Origin: Candidatus Aminicenantota bacterium
Lineage (GTDB): Bacteria; Acidobacteriota; Aminicenantia; S016-38
NCBI GenBank assembly: GCA_027062035.1
Contig: JAMOUL010000212.1
Location: forward strand, 1-8,378
Length of the DNA: 8,378 bases
Reading direction: 5' to 3'
Positions 1-7,214 of this stretch are shown here, piece by piece. The number at the start of each line of letters is the position of its first letter. Within the stretch, counting starts at the first letter, position 1. Position numbers and translations under genes: made by a program. The notes below the pieces were generated by a model. The model saw only the letters and a list, made by a program, of their open reading frames with translations, did no database searches and had not been told where the DNA came from.

Positions 1-479
1 ATGCCCCCCTCCCATTTCGGGTGAAAGTGGAAATATTTTAAAAAATGGTGGTAAAACCATCCCCTTACAGGTGGAGCAGATAGTTTTCGTTCAAATATTT
101 TTTCCGAATCCACGAATATCTGAAAAATGGCGTTTTTTTCTGCCGTTCCTGTGGAAAAAATGAACCTTGACCCTTCAGCAGGGATATATTTGAAGGTTAT
201 TTCCCTGTCCGAGGGAATAGCGCGTTTGCTTTCCACGAGCCCTCTGTATCTCCCCAGTGAGACCTGGCAGCCACCGAGGAATGGGTCCCTTCTAACCCAT
301 TTGCCACTGCAACTGTAAGTGGTAAGGTGGTCTATGAGATCAAATCCTACCCGTCCCGGAGATGTTTTTTCAGCTGGAAATGGTTTTGCAGAGAAAAACG
401 GGTCAGGAAATACAAAAAATAGAAAAAAAATAACCCACAGGACAAATCCGGCCAGGAGTATCTTTAAAACCTTTTTCAT
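1..479 (-). CDS. N-terminal part of a membrane-anchored exported protein (partial, function unknown)
   Basis: The complement is open from an ATG at 479 down to the window edge, giving 159 codons without a stop, so the C-terminus lies outside. The product starts MKKVLKILLAGF, and residues about 5-24 form one strongly hydrophobic helix with a positive n-region and no obvious cleavage site, so it is probably a signal anchor. Residues 25-159 are polar and beta-like, with alternating segments such as ITFKYIPAEGSRFIFSTGTA and IFQIFVDSEKIFERKL, which suggest an extracytoplasmic beta-sandwich. I do not recognise the family; such a domain could precede a sulfatase-like or other envelope-enzyme domain, but that is a guess. 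There is no Shine-Dalgarno sequence before the ATG; instead a TATAAT box sits at 493-488. Short plus-strand frames across this stretch are shadows. Coding is supported by the length of the open frame, the signal anchor and the matching promoter. Confidence 0.8.
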   Translation of the reverse strand, partial: MKKVLKILLAGFVLWVIFFLFFVFPDPFFSAKPFPAEKTSPGRVGFDLIDHLTTYSCSGKWVRRDPFLGGCQVSLGRYRGLVESKRAIPSDREITFKYIPAEGSRFIFSTGTAEKNAIFQIFVDSEKIFERKLSAPPVRGWFYHHFLKYFHFHPKWEGG

Positions 480-487
480 TAGAAGAA

Positions 488-493
488 ATTATA
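488..493 (-). promoter_or_regulatory. -10 box (TATAAT) for the leftward gene, implying a leaderless transcript
   Basis: On the minus strand a perfect TATAAT is followed by TTCTTCTA and then the ATG at 479. With the usual spacing, transcription would start at 481-479, leaving 0-2 untranslated bases. The upstream stretch (494-525) is AT-rich, but no good -35 hexamer lies 16-19 bases away. The absence of any purine-rich ribosome site fits leaderless initiation. The box is seen directly; its use is inferred. Confidence 0.5.
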
Positions 494-627
494 CGAAGTG
501 AATTTAAAAAAATCTATTTAACTTTTAACGAAGATGTCCCGTTATAAAAATCAAAAACTTTCTGCTTTTTATGGAGTCAGGTCAATCTTCATAAACTTTT
601 CATGTAAAAATTCGTAAAATATTAACC

Positions 628-634
628 AGGAGGG
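628..634 (+). promoter_or_regulatory. Shine-Dalgarno sequence of the S9 peptidase gene
   Basis: AGGAGGG lies 4 bases before the ATG at 639, a strong match to the 16S rRNA tail at slightly short spacing. It fixes the start of the operon's first gene. Confidence 0.8.
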
Positions 635-638
635 CGAA

Positions 639-3314
639 ATGAGAAAATTTCTATCCGTTTTTTTTATTTTATCCTTTTTTATAATCGGGGGAACCGGTAA
701 AAACTTCACCATCAACGATGTCTTAAATTATGAAACCATCTCAAGTTTCAGAATCTCACCCACCGCTGACAGGGTTGTATGGGTTCAGAGAAAGGCAGAC
801 CTTAAGGAAAACAAGTATATCTCACACCTGTGGATGGCCAGTCTCAATGGAGGAAAGCCCATTCAGCTTACCCGTGGAAAACACTCAGAATTTTCACCCA
901 GGTGGTCTCCGGATGGAACAAAGATAGCTTTTCTTTCTGCCCGGGATAAGCAAACCCAGGTTTATATCCTGAACCTTCAGGGAGGAGAGCCAGAAAAGAT
1001 TACCTCGTTCAAAAAGGGAGTCAATGATTTTCGCTGGAGCGGTAATAATAAGCTCATAGTGCTTGCCAGAGAAAAGGCCTATAAGCATGAAAAGGACCGT
1101 AAAAAAATAAAAGACGACTCCATAATCGTTGAGGATATGAAATTCTTCTATCCCGTTAGACTCTTTTCTGTTGACCTTAAAACTAAAAAGGTTAAAAGAC
1201 TTACCACAAACAGAGATAAAATCGTTTCCTTCAGCGTCTCACCTTCAGGAAGATATGTGGTGACCCAGCACATTACAACACCATCATATACGGCCGAACC
1301 TGAACCAAGACCCATCTATTTCCTGTGGGATCTCAAAACAGGGAAATCAAAGGAGATTTTCAGGGATAGATATTTCTCTCCGGGGAATTTTATATGGCTG
1401 GATGACGATAGGTTTATTTTTACGGAGGAATACTCCCGTCACGAGGAGAAGAGGGGACCCGGGATTAATCTGCTCTACGTTTATTACGTAAAAGAAGATG
1501 CCTACAGGAAGATACCCCTTAACTGGGATTGGGGAATGGGAGGCCTTTATTATGGATCTCTGAGTTATGGTGGACGTTATATTGTAACCTCACTCGCCAA
1601 TGGTGCCAGAAACATCCCGGTTATTATAGAGATAAAGAAGGGTAGCCCTGACAAATGGAAGATTTACAGAATAGAGGATAAATTTTATCAGACCCTGATG
1701 GGACTTACCCTGTCCGGGGATGGGAAAAAACTTGTGTTTTTGAGAAGCTCTGCTACCGAACCACCCCAGCTTTACTGGACAGAGATAAAGAAAAACAGGT
1801 TCCTTTCCCCCCACAGGATCACCAATATAAACCGGTATCTTAAGAAGAGGTTTATAGCCAGGGCAGAGGTTATAAAGTGGAAATCAGAAGGGGGAAGGGA
1901 AATAGAAGGTATCCTGTACTATCCAAAGGATTATAAGGAAGGGAAAAAATATCCCCTTATTCTGAATATACACGGTGGACCTGCTGGTTATGATGCAGAC
2001 TGGTTTAAAAATTCCTGGGCATATTATCCCCACTACTGGGCAAACAAGGGAGCATTTGTTCTATACGTAAATTATTCCGGTAGTTCCAACTACGGACTTG
2101 ATTTCGTCGAATCTATAATAGGCCATTACTACGAGCTTGAAGTCCCTGACATATTATCAGGGGTGGACTACCTGATAAAGAAGGGCATGGTTGACCCTGA
2201 TAAACTGGCCACTGCAGGCTGGAGCAACGGAGCAATTCTCACCATAGCCCTTATCGTGGAGACGAACAGATTCAAGGTGGCGGCTCCAGGGGCTGGAGAT
2301 GTGAACTGGACAAGCGATTATGGTAACTGCATGTTTGGACCCCAATTCGATGAGCTTTACTTTGGCGGGAATCCCTGGGACAACACCGATGTTTACATAA
2401 AGAAGTCCCCTCTCTTTAAGGTGAGAAAGATAAAGACACCCACCATAATCTTCTTCGGTACCAGGGACACAAACGTTCCCACAGAACAGGGATGGGAGTT
2501 TTTCAGGGCCCTCAAAAGGGTGGGGCAGGCTCCTGTGAAGTTTATCCTCTTTCCAGGGGAACCCCATAGCCTTCGCAAACCCTCACATCAGAAAAAGAAA
2601 ATGGAGGAGGAGATCGCATGGATAGAAAAATACCTCTTCGGTGAGGAAAAACAGGAAAAGCCTGTTGACAGAACTTCCAGAATAGAAAAACTTATCGCCC
2701 TCCATAAGGCAAAGAAGGTAAACGGCTTCTATGGAATTATGGTAAAGGAAGTTCTGGTACCGGAGACCGTAAAAGCCGGGGATGTAAATGTTTCCAGATT
2801 TGAAATTACAAGAGCTCAATTTCAGGAATTCCTGAAGGATAATCCGAAATATAAACACAAATGGGAGCCCGGTACAGGAAATCTTCCTGCCAGCGGTATA
2901 ACCTTTGAAGAGGCTCAGGCCTACTGTAAATGGCTATCCAGCAGGACAGGAGAGACTTACAGGTTGCCCACGGAGAAGGAGTTTAAAAAGCTCATTTCCA
3001 TTGCAAAGGGTAGCGGAAATGTTCTTGACTGGTGGGCGGGATATACCCCCAATCCAGAAGAGGTTGAGGCTGTCAGAAAATACGTGAAAAAGCATCTTGG
3101 CTTTTCTTCTCTTATTAAGCCTGTGGGAAGTTTCGATGAAGGCTCCGGTGTTTATGACATCAGGGGTAACCTTTCCGAATGGACTGTTACAGAAGAAGGA
3201 AAGGGCAAAATAATGGGACTTTCTGTCTGGCATACTTCAGATAAAATGACTCCTTACAGAACTCCTCCCATGGAGCTCGTTGGTTTCCGGGTGGTGAAGG
3301 AGGTTAAGGAATGA
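639..3314 (+). CDS. Secreted S9-family prolyl-oligopeptidase-type peptidase with C-terminal FGE-sulfatase (SUMF1-like) domain
   Basis: The 891-residue product is predicted to hydrolyse peptides outside the cytoplasm. Residues 1 to about 20 are a signal peptide (no lipobox Cys). Residues about 25-410 form a TolB/PD40-type beta-propeller; FSPRWSPDGTKIAF at 85 is a clear repeat. The alpha/beta-hydrolase domain spans about 420-667: HGGP at 445-448, the nucleophile elbow GWSNGA with Ser529, GTRD with Asp610 and GEPH with His643 complete a Ser-Asp-His triad. Ordinary S9 enzymes of this type end near WIEKYLF (661-667). Here a linker is followed from about 715 to the end by an FGE-sulfatase domain: FEITRAQF, GITFEEAQAYCKWL from 753, YRLPTE at 774-779, GVYDIRGNLSEW at 837-848 and VGFRVV near the C-terminus. 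The Cys pair of active formylglycine-generating enzymes is absent, so this part probably binds or stabilises rather than catalyses. It is first in the operon and its stop overlaps the next start. S9 assignment is firm; the exact substrate is unknown. Confidence 0.93.
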   Translation: MRKFLSVFFILSFFIIGGTGKNFTINDVLNYETISSFRISPTADRVVWVQRKADLKENKYISHLWMASLNGGKPIQLTRGKHSEFSPRWSPDGTKIAFLSARDKQTQVYILNLQGGEPEKITSFKKGVNDFRWSGNNKLIVLAREKAYKHEKDRKKIKDDSIIVEDMKFFYPVRLFSVDLKTKKVKRLTTNRDKIVSFSVSPSGRYVVTQHITTPSYTAEPEPRPIYFLWDLKTGKSKEIFRDRYFSPGNFIWLDDDRFIFTEEYSRHEEKRGPGINLLYVYYVKEDAYRKIPLNWDWGMGGLYYGSLSYGGRYIVTSLANGARNIPVIIEIKKGSPDKWKIYRIEDKFYQTLMGLTLSGDGKKLVFLRSSATEPPQLYWTEIKKNRFLSPHRITNINRYLKKRFIARAEVIKWKSEGGREIEGILYYPKDYKEGKKYPLILNIHGGPAGYDADWFKNSWAYYPHYWANKGAFVLYVNYSGSSNYGLDFVESIIGHYYELEVPDILSGVDYLIKKGMVDPDKLATAGWSNGAILTIALIVETNRFKVAAPGAGDVNWTSDYGNCMFGPQFDELYFGGNPWDNTDVYIKKSPLFKVRKIKTPTIIFFGTRDTNVPTEQGWEFFRALKRVGQAPVKFILFPGEPHSLRKPSHQKKKMEEEIAWIEKYLFGEEKQEKPVDRTSRIEKLIALHKAKKVNGFYGIMVKEVLVPETVKAGDVNVSRFEITRAQFQEFLKDNPKYKHKWEPGTGNLPASGITFEEAQAYCKWLSSRTGETYRLPTEKEFKKLISIAKGSGNVLDWWAGYTPNPEEVEAVRKYVKKHLGFSSLIKPVGSFDEGSGVYDIRGNLSEWTVTEEGKGKIMGLSVWHTSDKMTPYRTPPMELVGFRVVKEVKE
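3297..3314 (+). promoter_or_regulatory. Ribosome site and ATGA start/stop overlap coupling the two peptidase genes
   Basis: AAGGAGG at 3297-3303 lies 7 bases before the ATG at 3311. The stop codon of the S9 gene (TGA, 3312-3314) shares bases with that ATG. A strong ribosome site inside the upstream gene plus the ATGA overlap suggests translational coupling and balanced production of both enzymes. Confidence 0.85.
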
Positions 3315-4927
3315 AGAAGCTTTTCGTTTTGCTTCTCGTGCTCCCTGTCCTTGCTATGGGGCCTCTGACAAGGGCAGAAAAAACCAATTTTGCAGAGACA
3401 TCCACCTATGCCGATGTAATGAACTTTCTCTGGGCACTGAGGACTGAGTCGGATAGAATACATGTAAAATACATAGCCACGTCTGCAGAGGGCAGAAAAA
3501 TTCCCCTTGTTATAGTGAGTAAGGAGGGAATAAAGACTCCCCGGGAAGCGAAAGAGCTTGGCAAAGAGATTGTGTATATAGAAGCCAATATCCATGCCGG
3601 TGAAGTCGAAGGAAAGGAAGCTTCCCTTATGATGATAAGGGACCTTGTCCAGGGCAAGTACGACGACCTTCTGGAAAATCAGGTGATCCTTTTCTGTCCC
3701 ATATTCAATCCCGATGGGAATGAGAAATTCGGAAAACATCGCTATTCGGATAACGGCCCGCAGCTTGCCGGTGTTAGATACAACGGTATGGGTCTTGACC
3801 TTAACAGGGATTTCGTTAAACAGGAAACCCCGGAGGTGATGGGTCTTATCCGTGCTCTTATGGAATGGGACCCGGTGCTTTTCGTGGATATGCATACAAC
3901 TGATGGCTCGTATCACCGCCACGTTGTCACATGGACACCTCAGTTTGCTCCATGGACAGATGAAGAGCTTATGAAATATGCCTGGAACAGGATGTTTCCA
4001 GGGATAAACCAGAACATGAAGGCAGAAGGTTATGACCCGATTCCACACGGAGGATTTATGGACAGGAAAAAACCCGAAAAGGGCTGGCTTTTCTGGGCTG
4101 TTCTTGCAAGATATGGAGTGAATTATGTGGGGCTGAGAAACCGCTTCTCCATACTGGATGAAAACTATGCCAGGGCAGACTTTAAAACAAGGGTTTACGG
4201 AGCCTACGCCTTCTTAAAGTCTATATTCAGATTTACTGCTGTTCATGGCAGGGAAATGAGGGAAATAGAGCGCAGGGCAGACCTCAGAGCCATAAAGAGC
4301 TATGCGGGTTCCTTCTTCCCCACAGAGTTTGGCAATAAAAAACTCTTCGAATTTAGCCTTAAGAGCTACAAATTTGAGATAAAGAAAATCCCCAGGAAGG
4401 AGCTCTCCAGATATCCCTCATGGTTTGGCGGGTACCTCGTAAAAAAGACCGACGAATTTAAGACTTACAAAATGTCCTACTTTGCTCCTATAAAACCCGA
4501 AAAGGGAATTACCCTTCCGGATGGATACATCATACTTCCGGTGGTAAAGGATGTTGTGGACATACTTTTGAGAAATGGTATAACCGTGGAGAGGTTACTT
4601 AAACCTCTGGAGATGGAAGTTGAGGAGTTCAGGATAGATAAAATAGAAGCTTCTCCACTTCCCTTCCAGGGCCATCACCTGAAGAAGTTTAAGGGAAAAT
4701 ACGTTAAAACCAGGAAGAGAATACCTGCGGGTTCCTATTTTGTATCCCTTCACCAGCCTCTTGCAAGGCTTGCAGCGGTTATGCTGGAGCCCCTCAGTCC
4801 CGATGGGTTTGCGGCATGGGGGCTTTTCGACAGAGTAATTGTCCATGAATGGGGTGGAAGGCCATGGATGATTCCAGTATACAGGGTGTCCCATAGACCG
4901 AAAACAAAATTACTGATTATGAAATAA
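3311..4927 (+). CDS. Secreted M14-family zinc carboxypeptidase-like protein
   Basis: The 538-residue product starts with a signal peptide (MKKLFVLLLVLPVLAMGPL, likely cut after Ala22). The M14 fold occupies about residues 30-320. Zinc ligands are seen as the HxxE motif HAGE (His95, Glu98) and His195 in FVDMHTTDGS. LDLNRD supplies Asn165-Arg166, the pair that binds the substrate carboxylate in this family. LDENYA supplies Glu284, the likely general base, so the active site looks complete. Residues about 320-538 form a C-terminal extension of unrecognised fold. Known M14 enzymes remove C-terminal residues or cut cell-wall peptides; the substrate here cannot be read from sequence, but the S9 partner immediately upstream argues for dietary or envelope peptides. 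The start is fixed by a strong ribosome site. Family assignment is firm, specificity open. Confidence 0.92.
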   Translation: MKKLFVLLLVLPVLAMGPLTRAEKTNFAETSTYADVMNFLWALRTESDRIHVKYIATSAEGRKIPLVIVSKEGIKTPREAKELGKEIVYIEANIHAGEVEGKEASLMMIRDLVQGKYDDLLENQVILFCPIFNPDGNEKFGKHRYSDNGPQLAGVRYNGMGLDLNRDFVKQETPEVMGLIRALMEWDPVLFVDMHTTDGSYHRHVVTWTPQFAPWTDEELMKYAWNRMFPGINQNMKAEGYDPIPHGGFMDRKKPEKGWLFWAVLARYGVNYVGLRNRFSILDENYARADFKTRVYGAYAFLKSIFRFTAVHGREMREIERRADLRAIKSYAGSFFPTEFGNKKLFEFSLKSYKFEIKKIPRKELSRYPSWFGGYLVKKTDEFKTYKMSYFAPIKPEKGITLPDGYIILPVVKDVVDILLRNGITVERLLKPLEMEVEEFRIDKIEASPLPFQGHHLKKFKGKYVKTRKRIPAGSYFVSLHQPLARLAAVMLEPLSPDGFAAWGLFDRVIVHEWGGRPWMIPVYRVSHRPKTKLLIMK

Positions 4928-4936
4928 TCATTGTTC

Positions 4937-4942
4937 GGAGGA
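4937..4942 (+). promoter_or_regulatory. Shine-Dalgarno sequence of the outer-membrane protein gene
   Basis: GGAGGA lies 7 bases before the ATG at 4950, within the 22-base gap after the M14 gene. It supports the start at 4950 over the in-frame ATG at 4962. Confidence 0.8.
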
Positions 4943-4949
4943 TTATAAA

Positions 4950-7130
4950 ATGAAGATTTCAATGAGCCAGTTGACCGGAACACCGAGAAAAAGGGTTGCT
5001 GCCCTTGTTGGCATCGTCCTTTTTTTTGCTTTCAGTATAAGTGTACTTGCAGGGCAATGGCCAGAGCTGAGGATTCCCAGACTTGAAGGTAATGTCAGAA
5101 TTGACGGGAAACTGAATGAGCCAGTCTGGAAGAAGGCAGCATTCATTCCCAATCTCACTCAGCAGGAACCTCTGGAGAATTCCCCTGCCACAGAGAAAAC
5201 AGAAGTTTACATATTTTACGATTCCAATTTCCTGTATATCGGGGTGAAGTGCTTCGATAGTGAGGCAGATAAGATCACTGCCTTTAATATGTCCAGGGAT
5301 TTCATGATACGAGATGACGATGTGGTGGAAATTCTTATAGACCCGTTCAACGACAGAAGAAATGCCTATGTTTTTGCTGTGAATCCCAACGGAGCCAAAT
5401 TCGATGGCCTTGTGGTTAACAATTCGGAGAGGACCTACAGAGCCTGGGATGGAATATGGTACGCTGCAGCAACCAGGGATTCCAATGGCTGGTATGCAGA
5501 AATTGCCATTCCATTTAAAACCATAACCTTCAATCCCAGGGCCACAAAGTGGGGCTTCAATATTATGAGAAGAATAAAACGGAAGATAGAGCAGGACAGA
5601 TGGGCTTCTCCATATCATCAGGTCTATTTCACCAAGGTGGCAGAAGCAGGATATATAACCGGCATTTATGGAATAAAACAGGGCAGGGGGCTCGACGTAA
5701 GACCGTATGGCCTTTTAGGGGAGGAAAGGAAGGAGAATGAGACAGAGGATAAATTTGTATACAACGGGGGACTGGATGTTTTTTACAACATCACTCCTGC
5801 CCTCAAAGCCTCTCTTACCTACAATACTGACTTTGCAGAAACCGAGGTGGACGCCAGACGTATAAACCTTACCCGTTTTCCTCTTTTTTATCCCGAAAAG
5901 AGAAGGTTTTTCCTTGAGGGAAGCGATATATTCAGTTTTTCAGGAGCAAATCCCCGTTCCTTTATCCCCTTCTATTCCAGGCGAATCGGTCTGGTGGCAG
6001 GGGAACAGATCCCCATCCTTGGAGGGGGAAAACTTACAGGAAGGGCGGGACCGTACAATATAGGAATCCTTGATATCGCTACAAGGGATTATAATGACCT
6101 TCCGGGAAAGAACTTCTTTGTAGCAAGAATTTCCAGGAATATATGGGATGAATCTCTTATTGGCCTTATATATACTTATGGGAACCCATCCGGAGATGCA
6201 AAGAACTCTGTTTTCGGAGTGGACTTTAAATACGGTACCTCCAAATTTCTGAAAGACAAAAATCTGTACATTGTTGGCTACTATCTGAGAAGTTTTTCCG
6301 AGGATGCTGGAAATGATTCAATTTACGGGTTCTTCGTGGACTATCCCAACGATACTGTTGATAACTACATAAGTTTCACCTCCATTGGAGAGAATTTTAA
6401 TCCTGCCCTTGGTTTTATATACAGAACCGGGATAAGGACCATCCACGTAGGGTTGAGCTATAATCCCAGAATTAATAAGAAATTCATCCGCCAGTTTTTC
6501 TTTGAGCTCAGGGGTTCATATACAATGGACCTCAGGGGGAACATGATCGGATGGAGACTGTTCACCGCCCCCTTTAATGTGAGGACCCAGTCCGGAGAAC
6601 ACATCGAATTCAACTACATGCCCTATTACGATTATCTGGATTATCCCTTTGAAGTGTATGAGGGTATAGTTATCCCGCCTGGAAAATACACCATGGATTA
6701 TTTCAGAGTTGAGCTCAATACATCAAAGAAACGTCCCATTGTCTTTGACCTTTCTGCAAGATTCGGTGAATATTACACGGGCCATTCCCTTACCCTTGAA
6801 ACTGGACTTAGAATCAGGCCAAACAAACATATACTTCTTGAATTTATCAGGGAGGGCAATTATGTGCGTCTTCCGCAAGGAAACTTCAATGCCCAGGTTT
6901 TACAGATAAAATTTGACATATATTTTACTCCAAAAATTATGTTCCAGAACTACGTTCAGTATGACGACATAAGCCATACATGGGGAATAAACTCCAGGTT
7001 CCGCTGGATAATAAGAGAAGGAAACGATCTTTTCATAGTGTTTAATCAGGGCTGGGGTAATCCTCTTGACCGCTGGTCTGTGCTGTACAGAAAGGCCCAG
7101 ATAAAACTCCAGTACACGCTCCGGTTCTGA
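4950..7130 (+). CDS. CBM9-like / DUF5916 outer-membrane beta-barrel protein
   Basis: The 726-residue product has a signal peptide with a longer than usual n-region; the hydrophobic core is residues 16-33 and the likely cut follows VLA at 32-34. Residues about 40-235 match the CBM9-like sandwich that precedes DUF5916: IDGKLNEPVW at 51-60, DDDVVEILIDP at 122-132 and NGWYAEIAIPF. From about 248 (LDVRPYGLL) the rest is a DUF5916-type barrel with many aromatic, alternating strands and the typical RRFFLEGSDIF at 318-328. The chain ends KLQYTLRF, with the C-terminal Phe and alternating hydrophobics recognised by the BAM machinery. In characterised relatives CBM9 modules bind sugars, but for this DUF5916 class no ligand is established. 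As third gene of the peptidase operon, a role in binding or passing peptides or glycopeptides is inferred. Family assignment is confident; function is not. Confidence 0.9.
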   Translation: MKISMSQLTGTPRKRVAALVGIVLFFAFSISVLAGQWPELRIPRLEGNVRIDGKLNEPVWKKAAFIPNLTQQEPLENSPATEKTEVYIFYDSNFLYIGVKCFDSEADKITAFNMSRDFMIRDDDVVEILIDPFNDRRNAYVFAVNPNGAKFDGLVVNNSERTYRAWDGIWYAAATRDSNGWYAEIAIPFKTITFNPRATKWGFNIMRRIKRKIEQDRWASPYHQVYFTKVAEAGYITGIYGIKQGRGLDVRPYGLLGEERKENETEDKFVYNGGLDVFYNITPALKASLTYNTDFAETEVDARRINLTRFPLFYPEKRRFFLEGSDIFSFSGANPRSFIPFYSRRIGLVAGEQIPILGGGKLTGRAGPYNIGILDIATRDYNDLPGKNFFVARISRNIWDESLIGLIYTYGNPSGDAKNSVFGVDFKYGTSKFLKDKNLYIVGYYLRSFSEDAGNDSIYGFFVDYPNDTVDNYISFTSIGENFNPALGFIYRTGIRTIHVGLSYNPRINKKFIRQFFFELRGSYTMDLRGNMIGWRLFTAPFNVRTQSGEHIEFNYMPYYDYLDYPFEVYEGIVIPPGKYTMDYFRVELNTSKKRPIVFDLSARFGEYYTGHSLTLETGLRIRPNKHILLEFIREGNYVRLPQGNFNAQVLQIKFDIYFTPKIMFQNYVQYDDISHTWGINSRFRWIIREGNDLFIVFNQGWGNPLDRWSVLYRKAQIKLQYTLRF

Positions 7131-7214
7131 GACCATATGTAATACTTTCTGTGTATAATTAGATCAAGGGTTGGTTGGTTTTCTGCCCCGGTATCCACAT
7201 TGTATAATTCTCCT
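7131..7214 (+). promoter_or_regulatory. Spacer with two TATAAT boxes; the second abuts the next ATG
   Basis: Two perfect TATAAT hexamers lie at 7154-7159 and 7203-7208, both within the repeated octamer GTATAATT. The second is followed by TTCTCCT-type pyrimidines and the ATG at 7215; with the last -10 base at position -7, transcription would begin exactly at the A of that ATG. Neither box has a good -35 hexamer at 16-18 bases. A GGTT tandem repeat (three copies, 7169-7180) lies between them. No hairpin followed by a T-run is seen, so the operon upstream has no visible intrinsic terminator here. Confidence 0.5.

Larger units (their letters stand above)
480..638. promoter_or_regulatory. Divergent intergenic region between the leftward gene and the peptidase operon
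   Basis: This 159-base AT-rich spacer must hold the promoters for both directions. The leftward one is listed separately. For the rightward operon the best -10 candidate is TAAAAT at 615-620, which would give an 18-base or shorter leader carrying the ribosome site. No convincing -35 is found 16-18 bases upstream (a TTCATA at 588-593 is 21 bases away). A weak inverted repeat, ATAAAAA at 544-550 and TTTTTAT at 566-572, could be an operator or chance in AT-rich DNA. No small gene is seen. Confidence 0.4.

Noticed and set aside
127..501. Two short plus-strand open frames of about 60 codons each
   Set aside because: They lie antisense to the leftward gene, have no ribosome site, and their translations look random, with no signal peptide or domain.
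580..585. Minus-strand TTGACC as a -35 box for the leftward gene
   Set aside because: No -10-like hexamer lies 16-19 bases downstream of it, and it is almost 90 bases from the TATAAT box.
2157..2567. Minus-strand open frame of 136 codons inside the S9 gene
   Set aside because: It covers the most conserved catalytic part of the S9 domain in antisense and has no ribosome site; it is a shadow of that coding sequence.
2640..2780. Frameshift or misassembly joining two genes at the S9-FGE boundary
   Set aside because: The frame is continuous through a normal charged linker, and there is no internal ribosome site or signal peptide in front of the FGE-like part.
2781..3314. Diversity-generating retroelement target, since variable proteins often use this C-type-lectin-like fold
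   Set aside because: No reverse transcriptase, template repeat or adenine-biased variable repeat is visible anywhere in the window.
3254..4048. Minus-strand open frame of 264 codons opposite the M14 gene
   Set aside because: The plus frame holds the complete M14 zinc site, while the minus translation shows no recognisable family; long antisense frames arise from codon bias.
4959..5618. Minus-strand open frame of 219 codons opposite the barrel-protein gene
   Set aside because: The opposite strand encodes a signal peptide and CBM9-like domain with a good ribosome site; the antisense product has no credible features.
7169..7191. Possible G-quadruplex or functional repeat in the GGTT tandem
   Set aside because: Only three closely spaced G pairs and a distant fourth with an 11-base loop; too weak to support a structured element.
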